Part shown: positions 52,091 through 60,976 of the stretch, piece by piece
Position numbering within the stretch: the stretch's first letter is position 1
Layout: each line of letters begins with the position of its first letter
NCBI RefSeq assembly: GCF_001570565.1
Contig: NZ_BBXE01000025.1
Span: forward strand, 1-64,000
Source: Herbidospora yilanensis
GTDB taxonomy: Bacteria; Actinomycetota; Actinomycetes; Streptosporangiales; Streptosporangiaceae
Length of the DNA: 64,000 bases
Direction of reading: 5' to 3'
The notes under the pieces: generated by a model
Told to the model about the DNA's origin: nothing
The model's input: only the letters and a program-made list of their open reading frames with translations
The model's database searches: none
Made by a program: the position numbers and the translations under genes

Positions 52091-54664
52091 GTGTTCGTGG
52101 GACGTGAAGCGGAATCGGCCGCGCTGGCCGGAGCCCTGGAGTCGGGTGGTCTCGCCGAGGTGACCGGGGAGCCCGGCATCGGCAAGACCCGCCTGCTGAC
52201 CGAGTTCGCCCGGGAGGCGGGCGGCCGGGAGATCAAGGTGCTCCGGGGGGTGGCCACCGAGTTCGAGCGCGACCTTCCCCACCGGGTCTTCGAAGACGCC
52301 CTCGGCCCGCTCGGGGGCGGCGACCGGCTGGCGCTGGCCCGGACCGTCCGCGAGCACCTCGCGGAGCTCGGCCGGGTGGCGCTGATCCTCGACGACCTCC
52401 ACTGGGCCGACCCGGCCTCGTGCGAGCTGCTGGCCTACCTGATCAGGCGGCCGGCCGAGGAGCTGCTCGTCGTCTGCGCCTACCGCGACCGCCAGGCCGG
52501 CCACCGGCTGCTCGGCGCGCTGGCCGAGGCCGGACCGGCCGCCGTCCCGCACGTCCGGGTCAGGGTCGGGCCGCTGTCGCTCGGCGAGGCGCGCGAGCTA
52601 CTCGGCGACCGGCCCGAACTGCGCGACCTCCACGACGAGAGCGGCGGCAACCCGCTCTACCTGAAGGGCCTGGCGGGCGGGGCCGCCGGGTCGACGCTGA
52701 CCGGGCTGCTGTCCGGGGAGCTCGCCCGCCTGTCCGACATGGAGTTACGGGCCGCCCAGGCCGGGGCGGTGCTCGGCGACGCCTTCACCCCCGACGACGT
52801 GGCGATGCTCGGGCCGGTCCCGGCGGTGCTCGGCGAGCTCGCCGCCCGCGACCTCATCCGCGACACCGGCGACGGCCGCTTCCGGTTCCGCCATCCGCTG
52901 CTCCGGCAGCTCGTGTACGAGGGCGCCGACCCGGCGTGGCGCATGCTGGCCCACCGGCTGGCGGCGCGGGAGCTGTCGGCGCTGGGGGCGCCGGTCAGGG
53001 AGGTGGCCCATCACGTCGCGCGGACCGCCAGCAGGCACGAACCCGGCGACCTGCCGACGCTGATGGCGGCGGCCCGCGAGGCCGTGAACATCGCCCCCGC
53101 CGCGGCGGTCGAGTGGCTGAAGGCGGCGCAGCCGCTGGTCGGCGACCTGACCGACCCCGTCTCCGTCCAGTTGCACGTGCTGCTGGCCCAGGCGCTCATC
53201 TACGACGGCCGCCTGGAGGACGCCCGCGCGGCCCTCCACGAGCTGCTCCCGCACCTGCCGGTCGGCCACCGCAGCGAGCTCGTCGCCGCCTGCGCCGTGG
53301 TCGAACGCCTGCTCGGCCGGTACGCCGAAGCCGCCTCCCTGCTCACCAACGAGGCCGCCAAGGGCGGCAGGGGCGCGTGGCTGCACCGCGAGCTGGCCAC
53401 CCTGCGGCTGCACCTGGGCGACGTGCCGGCCGCGACGGCCGACATCGCGGCGGCCGTCGACGCCGCCGAGAACCCCGAGGAGGAGTCGGCCGGCCGTTCG
53501 CTGCTCGCCTTCGCCGCCGCCTACGAGGGCGACCCCGGCCCGGCCGCCGAGGCCGTCGACGCCGCCGCGCACGCCGCCGACGCGCTGAGCGACGCCGCCG
53601 CCACCCGGGAGCTGACCGCGCTGACCCGGCTGGTCTGGGCCGAGTCGTTCGTGGAACGGCAGGCCGACGCCGAACGCCACGCCCGCCGGGCGCTGACGCT
53701 GGCCCGGTCCCTGTCGCGCAGCGCCCTGCTGGCCGACGTGCTGATGGCGCTCACCCAGCTCTGCGGCCGGACCGGCCACCTGGCCGAGGCGATCAGGTTC
53801 GGCGAGGAGGCCGAGGACGTCGCCTGCCAGTCGGGCAGCCCGATCCTGCTGGCGCTGGTGCGGGCGATCCTGGCCGAGTCGGTCGCCTACACCGACGTGG
53901 AGCGGGCGGTCAGCCTCGCGACGTGGGCGGCCGGCTCGGTGGCCGGGGTCGACGGCTGGTGGTCGGCCAGCACGGTCTGCCTGTCGGCGCAGGTGCTGCT
54001 GTCCGCCGGCGAGCCCGACCGGGCCCGCTGGATGTTGCTCGGCATCGGCGGCGGCGTCGGCATGCCGCAGTGCCAGCCGGGCTACCGGCCGATGTGGCTG
54101 GAGACCCTCACCCAGGCGCTGCTCGGCTGCGACGAGGTGGCCTGGGCCAGCGCCGCCGCCAATGCGGCGCTGGCCGCCGCCGGGGCGCTCGCGCTCCCGG
54201 CCCAGCACGCGTTCGCAGCACGCGCGCTGGCGTGTGTGCGGGCCGCCGAGGGCGACCTCGCGGGGGCGGCGGAGTTCGCGGCGCGGTCGGTGGACCTGTT
54301 CGGCGCCGCCGGGTTCCGGCCCCAGGCGGCCCGTACGCTGATCATGACCGCCCCCTTCCGCGACGACGGCCACAAGGCGCTCGCGATGGCCAGGGCGCTC
54401 GCCGCCGAGGTCGGCGCCGGAGTGCTGGCCGAGGAGGCCGAACGCGAGCAGCGCCGCCTGGCCGCGCGCGGCCCTCGTAGGGGCGACCTGCTGACCAAGC
54501 GGGAGCGGCAGATCGCCGAGCTGGCCAAGACCGGCCTGACCAGCAAGGAGATCGCCGCCCGCCTGATGCTGAGCAGTCGTACGGTCGACGACCACCTCGC
54601 GCACGTCTACCGCAAGCTCGGGGTCTCCTCGCGTACGGCGCTCGCCAACGTGCTCGGCGTGTGA
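52091..54664 (+). CDS. LAL-type LuxR regulator with AAA ATPase
   Basis: 857-aa large ATP-binding LuxR regulator (MalT-like). N-terminal STAND ATPase: P-loop TGEPGIGKTRLL (25-36), Walker B ALILDDLHWADP, and the ESGGNPLYLKGLA segment. Long TPR-like helical middle. C-terminal LuxR HTH (about 800-857: LLTKRERQIAELAKTGLTSKEIAARLMLSSRTVDDHLAHVYRKLGVSSRTAL). GTG start without a clear Shine-Dalgarno. It converges on ngcEFG with a 1-nt gap, so it might respond to an imported sugar, but that is only positional. Confidence 0.92.
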   Translation: MFVGREAESAALAGALESGGLAEVTGEPGIGKTRLLTEFAREAGGREIKVLRGVATEFERDLPHRVFEDALGPLGGGDRLALARTVREHLAELGRVALILDDLHWADPASCELLAYLIRRPAEELLVVCAYRDRQAGHRLLGALAEAGPAAVPHVRVRVGPLSLGEARELLGDRPELRDLHDESGGNPLYLKGLAGGAAGSTLTGLLSGELARLSDMELRAAQAGAVLGDAFTPDDVAMLGPVPAVLGELAARDLIRDTGDGRFRFRHPLLRQLVYEGADPAWRMLAHRLAARELSALGAPVREVAHHVARTASRHEPGDLPTLMAAAREAVNIAPAAAVEWLKAAQPLVGDLTDPVSVQLHVLLAQALIYDGRLEDARAALHELLPHLPVGHRSELVAACAVVERLLGRYAEAASLLTNEAAKGGRGAWLHRELATLRLHLGDVPAATADIAAAVDAAENPEEESAGRSLLAFAAAYEGDPGPAAEAVDAAAHAADALSDAAATRELTALTRLVWAESFVERQADAERHARRALTLARSLSRSALLADVLMALTQLCGRTGHLAEAIRFGEEAEDVACQSGSPILLALVRAILAESVAYTDVERAVSLATWAAGSVAGVDGWWSASTVCLSAQVLLSAGEPDRARWMLLGIGGGVGMPQCQPGYRPMWLETLTQALLGCDEVAWASAAANAALAAAGALALPAQHAFAARALACVRAAEGDLAGAAEFAARSVDLFGAAGFRPQAARTLIMTAPFRDDGHKALAMARALAAEVGAGVLAEEAEREQRRLAARGPRRGDLLTKRERQIAELAKTGLTSKEIAARLMLSSRTVDDHLAHVYRKLGVSSRTALANVLGV

Positions 54665-54665
54665 G

Positions 54666-55505
54666 TCACTTGCCGACTCCAGCCGTCAGCCCGGTCTGGA
54701 TCTGGCGCTGGAAGATGACGTACACGATCAGGATCGGGATGATCGCCATCGACAGGGCGGCGAACAGGCCGGCCCAGTCGGCCTCGTAGCCGGCGCTGGT
54801 CGAGATGTTGGCGATGCCCTGGGTGATCAGCCACTTGTCCTGCTTGTCGCCCGGGAGCAGCGCGATCGGCAGCAGGTACTGGTTCCACTGGCCGATCACG
54901 TTGAAGATCGTGATGCTGATCAGGCCGGGTTTGGCCATCGGCAACATGATCTGGAAGAACGTGCGGGCGTGCCCGCAGCCGTCCATCATCGCCGCCTCGG
55001 CGACCGTCGTCGGCAGCGTCTTGAAGAACGCCGTCAGGAAGAACACCGTGAACGGCATCGAGTAGGCGACGTAGACCAGCACGACACCGGTGTGGGTGCC
55101 GAGCAGGCCGACGTTGTCGACCACCTTGTAGAGGGCCGACAACGCGAGGAAGGGCGGGATCGACAGACCGGCCACGAACAGGGTGTAGACGAGGCGGTTG
55201 CCGCGGAAGTCGTACCGGGACAACACGTAGGCCGCCATCGAGCCGAGCAGCATCGTGAAGAACGTGGAGAACGCCACCACGATGACGGTGTTGACCAGGT
55301 ATTCGCCGATGCGCGAGGTCTCCCACGCGCGGCCCCACGCCCCCCAGCCCCACTGCCTCGGCAACGCGAGCGGGCTGTCGCCGAAGATCTCGGTGTTGGT
55401 CTTGAACGAGTTGAGGAACGTGTAGACGATCGGCGTCACCGTGAGGATCGTCCAGAGCACGAGCATGAGGTGGGAGACGCCGCCGAACAGACGCGCGGAC
55501 TTCAT
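54666..55505 (-). CDS. ngcG: Sugar ABC transporter permease, GlcNAc/chitobiose type
   Basis: 279-aa MalG-type inner-membrane permease with six helices. The EAA loop that contacts the ATPase is EAAMMDGCGHARTFFQIMLPMAKPG. Its ATG overlaps the ngcF stop by 1 nt (TGATG). No ATPase gene is present, as in the known ngc and das systems that share MsiK. The ngc assignment rests on the binding protein and the upstream DasR-like box. Confidence 0.88.
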   Translation of the reverse strand: MKSARLFGGVSHLMLVLWTILTVTPIVYTFLNSFKTNTEIFGDSPLALPRQWGWGAWGRAWETSRIGEYLVNTVIVVAFSTFFTMLLGSMAAYVLSRYDFRGNRLVYTLFVAGLSIPPFLALSALYKVVDNVGLLGTHTGVVLVYVAYSMPFTVFFLTAFFKTLPTTVAEAAMMDGCGHARTFFQIMLPMAKPGLISITIFNVIGQWNQYLLPIALLPGDKQDKWLITQGIANISTSAGYEADWAGLFAALSMAIIPILIVYVIFQRQIQTGLTAGVGK

Positions 55506-56440
55506 CAGTACTCGATCCTCTCGCGCCGGGTGACCCGCATGGTGAGGGCCGCGAACGTCAGCACCAGGAAGACCAGCGCGACGCCCATCGCGGACGCGTA
55601 GCCGAACCGGTAGTAGGTGAAGGTCTGCCGGAAGATCTCCAGCGGCAACACGGTCGTGGCGTTGTCGGGCCCGCCGCGGTCGATCGAGAGCACCTGCACC
55701 AGCGCGAAGGCGTCGAAGGCCGCGATGCCCAGATAGACCCAGCCGACCTGGACGGTGTTCCACACCAGCGGCAGCGTGATCTTGAAGAACAGCGTGAACC
55801 GGTTGGCGCCGTCGAGGGCGGCCGCCTCGAAGATCTCCTTCGGCACCCCGGCCATGCCGGCGCTGAACAGCACGACGTAGAAGCCGACGCCCTGCCAGAC
55901 CATCACGCCGATGATCGTCCAGAGCGCGAGGTCGGGCTTGATCAGCCAGCCGACGGGATCGACCCCGAACCAGCCCAGGACGCTGTTGAGGATGCCCGAC
56001 TTCTGGGGGTTCAGCACCGCCTGGAACAACACGCCGACGATGACGACGGCGAGCACCTGCGGGAAGAAGAAGACGACCTTGTAGAAGGACGACCCCCACA
56101 CACCGGCGAGCTGCCCGTTCCTCTGCCCGCCCCCGAGGTTGAGCAGGAACGAGAAGAACAACGCGATCACGATCGTGACCAGCGGCATGACCAGCAGGAT
56201 CAGCCCGTGGTGCCGGACCGCGGCCCAGAACACCTCGTCGCCGAACAGCCGGGTGAAGTTCTCGAACCCGACGTACTGGAAGTCGGGTGAGATTCCGCGT
56301 GAGTTCGTCAGCGCGAGCTGGAGGGCCTGCAGGTTGGGACTCACGAAGAAGACGATGTAGATCGCCAGCGGCGCGGCCAGGAAGGAGACGATGAAGCCCC
56401 ACTTCCTGACCGCGCCCGGCGTCAGCCGGCCACGCCGCAT
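55505..56440 (-). CDS. ngcF: Sugar ABC transporter permease, GlcNAc/chitobiose type
   Basis: 311-aa MalF-type permease with six helices; EAA loop EAAALDGANRFTLFFKITLPLVWN and periplasmic-side start LTNSRGISPDFQYVGFENF. Starts 3 nt after the ngcE stop. Forms the membrane channel with NgcG. Confidence 0.88.
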   Translation of the reverse strand: MRRGRLTPGAVRKWGFIVSFLAAPLAIYIVFFVSPNLQALQLALTNSRGISPDFQYVGFENFTRLFGDEVFWAAVRHHGLILLVMPLVTIVIALFFSFLLNLGGGQRNGQLAGVWGSSFYKVVFFFPQVLAVVIVGVLFQAVLNPQKSGILNSVLGWFGVDPVGWLIKPDLALWTIIGVMVWQGVGFYVVLFSAGMAGVPKEIFEAAALDGANRFTLFFKITLPLVWNTVQVGWVYLGIAAFDAFALVQVLSIDRGGPDNATTVLPLEIFRQTFTYYRFGYASAMGVALVFLVLTFAALTMRVTRRERIEY

Positions 56441-56443
56441 GGG

Positions 56444-57895
56444 TCACACGTTCCGGGTCTGCTTGACGATCGAGGAGTCCGCCTTGGTCTTGTCCGCCGC
56501 CTCCTGCATCTTGGTGGCGAACTCTTCGGCGCTGATGCGGCCGAACATCAGGGCGTTGGTCTGCTTGCGCAGCTCGGTCTCCAGCTCCTTGTACCAGCCC
56601 TCGAAGGAGGAGAAGGTGACCACATTGGTCCCGGCGGCGGTCTGCGCGGCGGCGACCGAGGTCAGGCCGGGCGACAGGGTCAGGCCCTCGGTGGCGCCGA
56701 TGACGACGGTCAGCGACTTGGTCTTCTCGGTGAAGTCGCGGGCGCCCTGCTTGGAGAGCATCTGGCGCAGGTACTCAAGACCGCCGGCGGCGTTCTTGGC
56801 CTTCGACGGCACGATGAAGCCCTCGGCGGCGGCGGCGCGGATCGCCTCGTAGGGCATCTGGTCGGCGGCGGTGACCGAGGGGGTCGGCACCATCGCGTAC
56901 TCGAAGCCCTCGGGGGTGTCCTTGGCCTGCTCGGCCTCCAGCCAGGAGCCCGAGGGGTAGAACGCGATCTTGCCCTGGTTCTGCTGGGTCTGCACCTCGG
57001 TGTGGATGAGGCCCTCGTACGCCGGGTCCATGAACTTGCCGATCTCGGCCCACGCGGCGGCGGCCTGCTTGACGGCGTCGTTGTTCCAGGCGTTGTCGGC
57101 CAGGTTGTCGATGTCGAGGAGGATCTTGTTGCCGCCGATCTTGGCGGCCGAGATCAGGATCATCCAGTAGGCGTAGTAGGACGCGTTCTTGCCGGCGTAG
57201 CCGAAGGGCACGATGTTCTTGGCCTTGGCGGCCTCGGCGAAGGTCTTGAACTCGTCGAAGGTCTTCGGCGGGGTCCAGCCCTCCTTCTCGAAGAGCTTGG
57301 CGTCGTACCAGAGGCCGTAGGCGGTGTAGACGTAGTTCAGCGTGTACGGCTTGGCGGGGTCGCCGCCCAGGCCCGACTCGATCGTGCCGGGCACGATGAC
57401 GTCCTTGACCTTCTTCGACGGGTCGTCGACGCTCGGGGCCTCGAACAGCGGGGTGAGGTCGAGGAGCTGCCCGGCGTTGATCAGGGCGCCGCCGTCGAGG
57501 TTGTCGGTGCCGGAGTTGTTGACCACGTCGGGCACGTCGCCGCCGGCGAAGCGCGGGGTGAGGGTCTGCCCGATCGTCTGGATGCCCTGGTGCTTGATCG
57601 TCGCGCCCGGGAACGCCTTCTTGTAGAGGGGCTCGTGCGACTGGGTCGCGTACTCGTCGCTGTAGCCGCCCTTGAAGATGACGACTTCGAGCGGGGCGTC
57701 GGCCTTGACGTTGAAGGGGTTGTTCGCCGATGCGCTCGCGCCGCCCGCCGAGGGGGCCGCGGCCGAGGGGGCGGCCTCCTGGGAGCCACCGCCACCGGTG
57801 GCACAGGCGCTCAGAAAAGGACCGGCGACGAGGGCGGTCAGTCCGACGCGGGCCAGCAGCTGACGGCGCGTGATGTCACGGGGCGTGATGGTCAT
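56444..57895 (-). CDS. ngcE: GlcNAc/diacetylchitobiose ABC transporter binding lipoprotein
   Basis: 483-aa solute-binding lipoprotein. Twin-arginine signal (ITRRQLLARVG) and lipobox LSAC with Cys31 suggest Tat export and lipid anchoring. The mature start (NPFNVKADAPLEVVIFKGGYSDEYA), DVVNNSGTDNLD, LFEAPSVDDPSKKVKD and the C-terminal FSSFEGWYKELETELRKQTNALM closely follow Streptomyces NgcE. AGGAG lies 6 nt before ATG 57895. First gene of ngcEFG; three operator-like palindromes precede it. Confidence 0.9.
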   Translation of the reverse strand: MTITPRDITRRQLLARVGLTALVAGPFLSACATGGGGSQEAAPSAAAPSAGGASASANNPFNVKADAPLEVVIFKGGYSDEYATQSHEPLYKKAFPGATIKHQGIQTIGQTLTPRFAGGDVPDVVNNSGTDNLDGGALINAGQLLDLTPLFEAPSVDDPSKKVKDVIVPGTIESGLGGDPAKPYTLNYVYTAYGLWYDAKLFEKEGWTPPKTFDEFKTFAEAAKAKNIVPFGYAGKNASYYAYWMILISAAKIGGNKILLDIDNLADNAWNNDAVKQAAAAWAEIGKFMDPAYEGLIHTEVQTQQNQGKIAFYPSGSWLEAEQAKDTPEGFEYAMVPTPSVTAADQMPYEAIRAAAAEGFIVPSKAKNAAGGLEYLRQMLSKQGARDFTEKTKSLTVVIGATEGLTLSPGLTSVAAAQTAAGTNVVTFSSFEGWYKELETELRKQTNALMFGRISAEEFATKMQEAADKTKADSSIVKQTRNV

Positions 57896-57923
57896 CCAAC
57901 TCTCCTGATACCGGGGGGATCAA

Positions 57924-57940
57924 TTAGGAAAGTTTCCTAA
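57924..57940. promoter_or_regulatory. Palindrome just downstream of the ngcE start point
   Basis: TTAGGAAAGTTTCCTAA is a perfect 17-bp palindrome around a central G. Its form resembles operators of ROK-family sugar repressors. It lies within the first 20 nt of the expected ngcE transcript. Confidence 0.65.
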
Positions 57941-57954
57941 ACGTTCGTGAACGT
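57941..57954. promoter_or_regulatory. Second palindrome over the ngcE -10
   Basis: ACGTTCGTGAACGT (6-2-6) abuts the 17-bp palindrome and overlaps the -10 hexamer TACGTT. Confidence 0.5.
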
Positions 57955-57979
57955 ACGAGCGAGGCCCAAGCATCGTCAA
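57950..57979 (-). promoter_or_regulatory. ngcE promoter
   Basis: On the minus strand TTGACG (57974-57979), 18 nt, then TACGTT (57950-57955). Expected start near 57943. Confidence 0.6.
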
Positions 57980-57990
57980 GGTGTCGGGGT

Positions 57991-58003
57991 CGGTCTAGAC
58001 CAA
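57991..58003. promoter_or_regulatory. DasR (dre)-like operator
   Basis: The core GGTCTAGACCA (57992-58002) is identical to the centre of the DasR consensus TGGTCTAGACCA; the outer bases deviate. DasR controls GlcNAc and chitin uptake genes, including ngc/das transporters, in actinomycetes. It lies about 12 bp upstream of the ngcE -35. Confidence 0.7.
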
Positions 58004-58168
58004 CCTGTGACGTGACCGCGATGGTCTGTGTGCCGATCACGGCGTTTTGCCTGCTTATGGGGGATATTAAACATAGGACGATCCCCTCTTTACACCCGCG
58101 CTTTACCGCATCTTATGCCCTATATGAGGGCTACTGGTATAGACCGGCTGCCAGATAAAGTGATCGCC

Positions 58169-58798
58169 ATGAAGGAGCTCCAAGAGGAGTTGTGCCGCCA
58201 CGGCCGCCGCGCCGCCTCCCTCGGCCTGGTCATCGGCACCTCGGGAAACCTCAGCGTGCGCGCCGGCGACCTGGTCACGGTCACCCCGTCGGGCGTCGCC
58301 CTCGACGCGCTGACCCCCGAGGACTGCCCGGTCCTGACCCTCGACGGCGAGATCGTCTCGGGGTCGCGCGCGCCGTCGTCGGAGACCCCGATGCACCTGT
58401 CCCTCTACCGCGCGACCGGCGCGGGGGCGGTGGTCCATACCCATGCCGTGTTCGGCACCGTGGTCGCCTCCACGCTGACCGAACTCCCGGCGATCCACTA
58501 CAACGCCCTGCTGCTGGGCGGCACGGTCCGGGTCGCCGAGTACGCCACCTACGGCACCCCCGAACTCGCCGCCAACGTCGTGCGCGCCCTGGAGGGAAAG
58601 CAGGCGGCGCTGATGGCCAACCACGGGAGCGTGTCGATCGGCCGCACGCTGGAGGAGGCGTTCGAGGCCACCCGGCTGCTGGAGTGGCTCTGCGAGGTGT
58701 ACGTCCGGGCCCTCGGCGTCGGCACGCCCCGCGTCCTTACCGAGGACGAACTGGTCGCGGTGATCGCAAGGGCGAGTAAGGGTTCGGGAAACGCCTGA
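58169..58798 (+). CDS. Class II aldolase/adducin family protein
   Basis: 209 aa, like L-fuculose-1-phosphate aldolase and related enzymes. The N-terminal ASLGLVIGTSGNLSVRAGD phosphate-binding region, SSETPMHLSLYRATGAGAVVHTHAVFGTVVA (metal-binding His pair, catalytic Glu) and LMANHGSVSIG (third His) are intact. It would cleave a sugar-phosphate or act as an epimerase. ATG 58169 is preferred; the frame is open to 58028 across the regulatory region. Divergent from ngcE, hence possibly in sugar catabolism. Confidence 0.85.
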   Translation: MKELQEELCRHGRRAASLGLVIGTSGNLSVRAGDLVTVTPSGVALDALTPEDCPVLTLDGEIVSGSRAPSSETPMHLSLYRATGAGAVVHTHAVFGTVVASTLTELPAIHYNALLLGGTVRVAEYATYGTPELAANVVRALEGKQAALMANHGSVSIGRTLEEAFEATRLLEWLCEVYVRALGVGTPRVLTEDELVAVIARASKGSGNA

Positions 58799-58802
58799 TC
58801 GT

Positions 58803-58817
58803 CGCCCCTTCGGGGCG
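58803..58817 (+). terminator. Hairpin after the aldolase gene
   Basis: CGCCCC/GGGGCG with a 3-nt loop 5 nt after the stop. A second inverted repeat (GATCCC/GGGATC, about 58819-58848) follows. Confidence 0.5.
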
Positions 58818-58870
58818 GGATCCCCATTGGTCGAATGACCCCGGGATCTTCTCGCCAATAGGGGGACACG

Positions 58871-59740
58871 ATGAGATTGCTGGTCAATGCCGCGATCGTC
58901 GCAGGGGTGGCCGTCTCGGCCGCGCAGGCGCCGGCGGCCGCCGCGCCGAACCCGGTCAACACGATCAAGGTTCTGTGCAGTGTCAGCGCGCTCCGCAACG
59001 CCGTCGTCGCGGCCAACATGACTCCGGCCGTGCTGAAGCTGGCGCCGAACTGCTCGTACGGCCTGACCGCCCCGCTTCCCACGATCACCGGCCGGATCAC
59101 GCTGAAGGGCGCCAACACCTCGATCAGGCGCGCCCAGGCGGCCGTCCCGTTCCGCGTCCTGGACGTGGGCCCCACGGGCGACCTGACCGTCGAGGACGTG
59201 TTCGTCATGAACGGCCTGCTCGGCGCCGGCGACGGGGCCGGCGTCCGGAACGCGGGCCGGCTCCACCTGCGGCGCGTCACGGTCGCGGGCAACCTCGCCC
59301 AGACCGGCAACGGCGCGGGCCTGTACAACTCCGGCCGCGTCATGATCCGCAACTCCGTCTTCGCCACCAACCTGGCGCTGGGCGGCAACGGCGCGGGCAT
59401 CCACAACAACGGCGACCTGCACCTCGTCGACAGCACGGTGGTCGGCAACGCCGTCAACGCCCGCGGCGGCGGCCTCTACACCGCCCCCGGCCGCGTGACG
59501 CGCGTCGTCCGCAGCGCCGTCAACGCCAACCTGAGCGCCTCCCAGGCCGGCGGCGGCATCGTCAGCGCGGGCACCACCACGCTCGACGACACCTGGGTCC
59601 GGCTCAACAAGTCCATCGGCGCGGGCGGCGGCGTCCTGGTGCTGCCCGGCGGCGTCGTGACGCTGCGCCGCACGGGCATCCGCGACAACGTCCCCGACAA
59701 CTGCTCCCCGCTGAACGCGGTCCGGGGCTGCGCCAACTAG
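58871..59740 (+). CDS. Secreted right-handed beta-helix protein
   Basis: 289 aa. A signal peptide of about 25 residues ends AAAA. The mature part shows repeated turns (GDGAGVRNAGRLHLRRVTV, GNGAGLYNSGRVMIRNSVF, GNGAGIHNNGDLHLVDSTV), each of about 23-25 residues with G-x-G-x-x-N, typical of parallel beta-helix (PbH1 / CSLREA-like) proteins. Cysteines flank the body. No pectate-lyase catalytic residues are evident; a surface or matrix-binding role is a guess. Confidence 0.75.
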   Translation: MRLLVNAAIVAGVAVSAAQAPAAAAPNPVNTIKVLCSVSALRNAVVAANMTPAVLKLAPNCSYGLTAPLPTITGRITLKGANTSIRRAQAAVPFRVLDVGPTGDLTVEDVFVMNGLLGAGDGAGVRNAGRLHLRRVTVAGNLAQTGNGAGLYNSGRVMIRNSVFATNLALGGNGAGIHNNGDLHLVDSTVVGNAVNARGGGLYTAPGRVTRVVRSAVNANLSASQAGGGIVSAGTTTLDDTWVRLNKSIGAGGGVLVLPGGVVTLRRTGIRDNVPDNCSPLNAVRGCAN

Positions 59741-59750
59741 GGGAATCCCC

Positions 59751-60944
59751 TCACGCCACGCTTCCCGGCAGCCGGTAGATCGGGGCGGGCTCGATCTCGG
59801 GAGCCCGTCTCCGGCCCCGGCGCGGGGGCGCCTCGTCGGCACAGAGGTAGGCGTACATGCCGGCGAGGAGGCGTTGCACGTCGGCGTGGGGGCGCACGAC
59901 CAGGCGCAGGAAGCGGCTGTTGAAGCCCAGCTTGTTGCCGCACTCGCGGATGTAGACGCCGTGTTCGCGGATCAGGTAGTCGCGCAGCTCGCGGCCGTCG
60001 CGGCCCTCGGGGAGCTTGCACAACACGAAGTTGCCCTGCGACGGGAAGACGGTCAGGCCGGTGAGGGAGGCGAGCTGGCGGATCATCATCTCCCGGTCGT
60101 GGGCGACCAGGCGGAGGCTGTGCCGGTATTCGTTCATGTGGGCCTTCAGCATGAAGACCACGACCTCGGCGAAGGAGTTGAGGTTCCACTTCGGCAACAC
60201 GCGCCGGACCAGCCCGGCGATCTGCGGATTGGCCACCAGGTAGCCGAAGCGCACGCCGTGCAGCCCGAAGTTCTTGCCGAGGCTCTTCAGCACCACCACG
60301 TTGGGCCGGATGACCGCCTCGTCGGCGACGCTGGCCGACGGCTCGGCGTCGACGAACTCGATGAACGACTCGTCGACCACGACCAGGTCGAGGTCGGTCA
60401 GCCGGTCGAGCATCCGCACCACCTCGTGGCGGGGCAGGTAGCCGCCGTCGGGGTTGTTCGGGTTGCAGATCACCGCCACCCGCGAGCCGCGTTCACGGAT
60501 GAACCGGAGGTAGCTCTCCACGTCGAGCCGGAAACGCTGCGACTCCAGCAGCGGGAACATGTCGCAGCGTTTGCCGGTCTCCAGCGGCTGGTCGGTCCAG
60601 CGGCCGAAGGTGGGCACCGGCACGGCCAGGCTCTCGCGGACCAGCAGGTGGTCGAGCCAGGTGATCAGCTCGGTCGAGCCGTTGCCCATGGCGATCGTGG
60701 AGGGGTTCAGGTCGAGGGTGGCGCACAGCTCCTTGGTGATCGTCTCGGCGTCGCTCGGGTAGTACTTGAGCACGTCGACCAGGTTCGCCCGCAGGTCGTC
60801 GAACATCGCCGTGGTCGGGAAGTACGGATTGCACGGGATGCAGAAGTCGACCAGGTCGTCACCTGCGGCGCCGCGCCGCAGGGCGAAGTAGGACGGGCTG
60901 TGCGCGTCGCTCCGCAGCAACGCCAGGTCCACGGATGCTGTCAC
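59751..60944 (-). CDS. PLP-dependent aminotransferase, histidinol-phosphate aminotransferase-like
   Basis: About 397-aa fold-type I aminotransferase: YYPSDAETITKELCATL, GNGSTELITWLDHLL, VICNPNNPDGGYLP, VVVDESFIEFVD and VVLKSLGKNFGLHGVRFGYL with the PLP lysine. It resembles HisC/CobD-type enzymes but no histidine or cobalamin genes are adjacent, so the substrate is open. The GTG start at 60944 is favoured; no strong RBS. The C-terminus ends in a basic, low-complexity tail (PPRRGRRRAPEIEP). Confidence 0.85.
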   Translation of the reverse strand: MTASVDLALLRSDAHSPSYFALRRGAAGDDLVDFCIPCNPYFPTTAMFDDLRANLVDVLKYYPSDAETITKELCATLDLNPSTIAMGNGSTELITWLDHLLVRESLAVPVPTFGRWTDQPLETGKRCDMFPLLESQRFRLDVESYLRFIRERGSRVAVICNPNNPDGGYLPRHEVVRMLDRLTDLDLVVVDESFIEFVDAEPSASVADEAVIRPNVVVLKSLGKNFGLHGVRFGYLVANPQIAGLVRRVLPKWNLNSFAEVVVFMLKAHMNEYRHSLRLVAHDREMMIRQLASLTGLTVFPSQGNFVLCKLPEGRDGRELRDYLIREHGVYIRECGNKLGFNSRFLRLVVRPHADVQRLLAGMYAYLCADEAPPRRGRRRAPEIEPAPIYRLPGSVA

Positions 60945-60976
60945 GCCGGAGAATACGCGCCACGCCGCCGCCGCGT

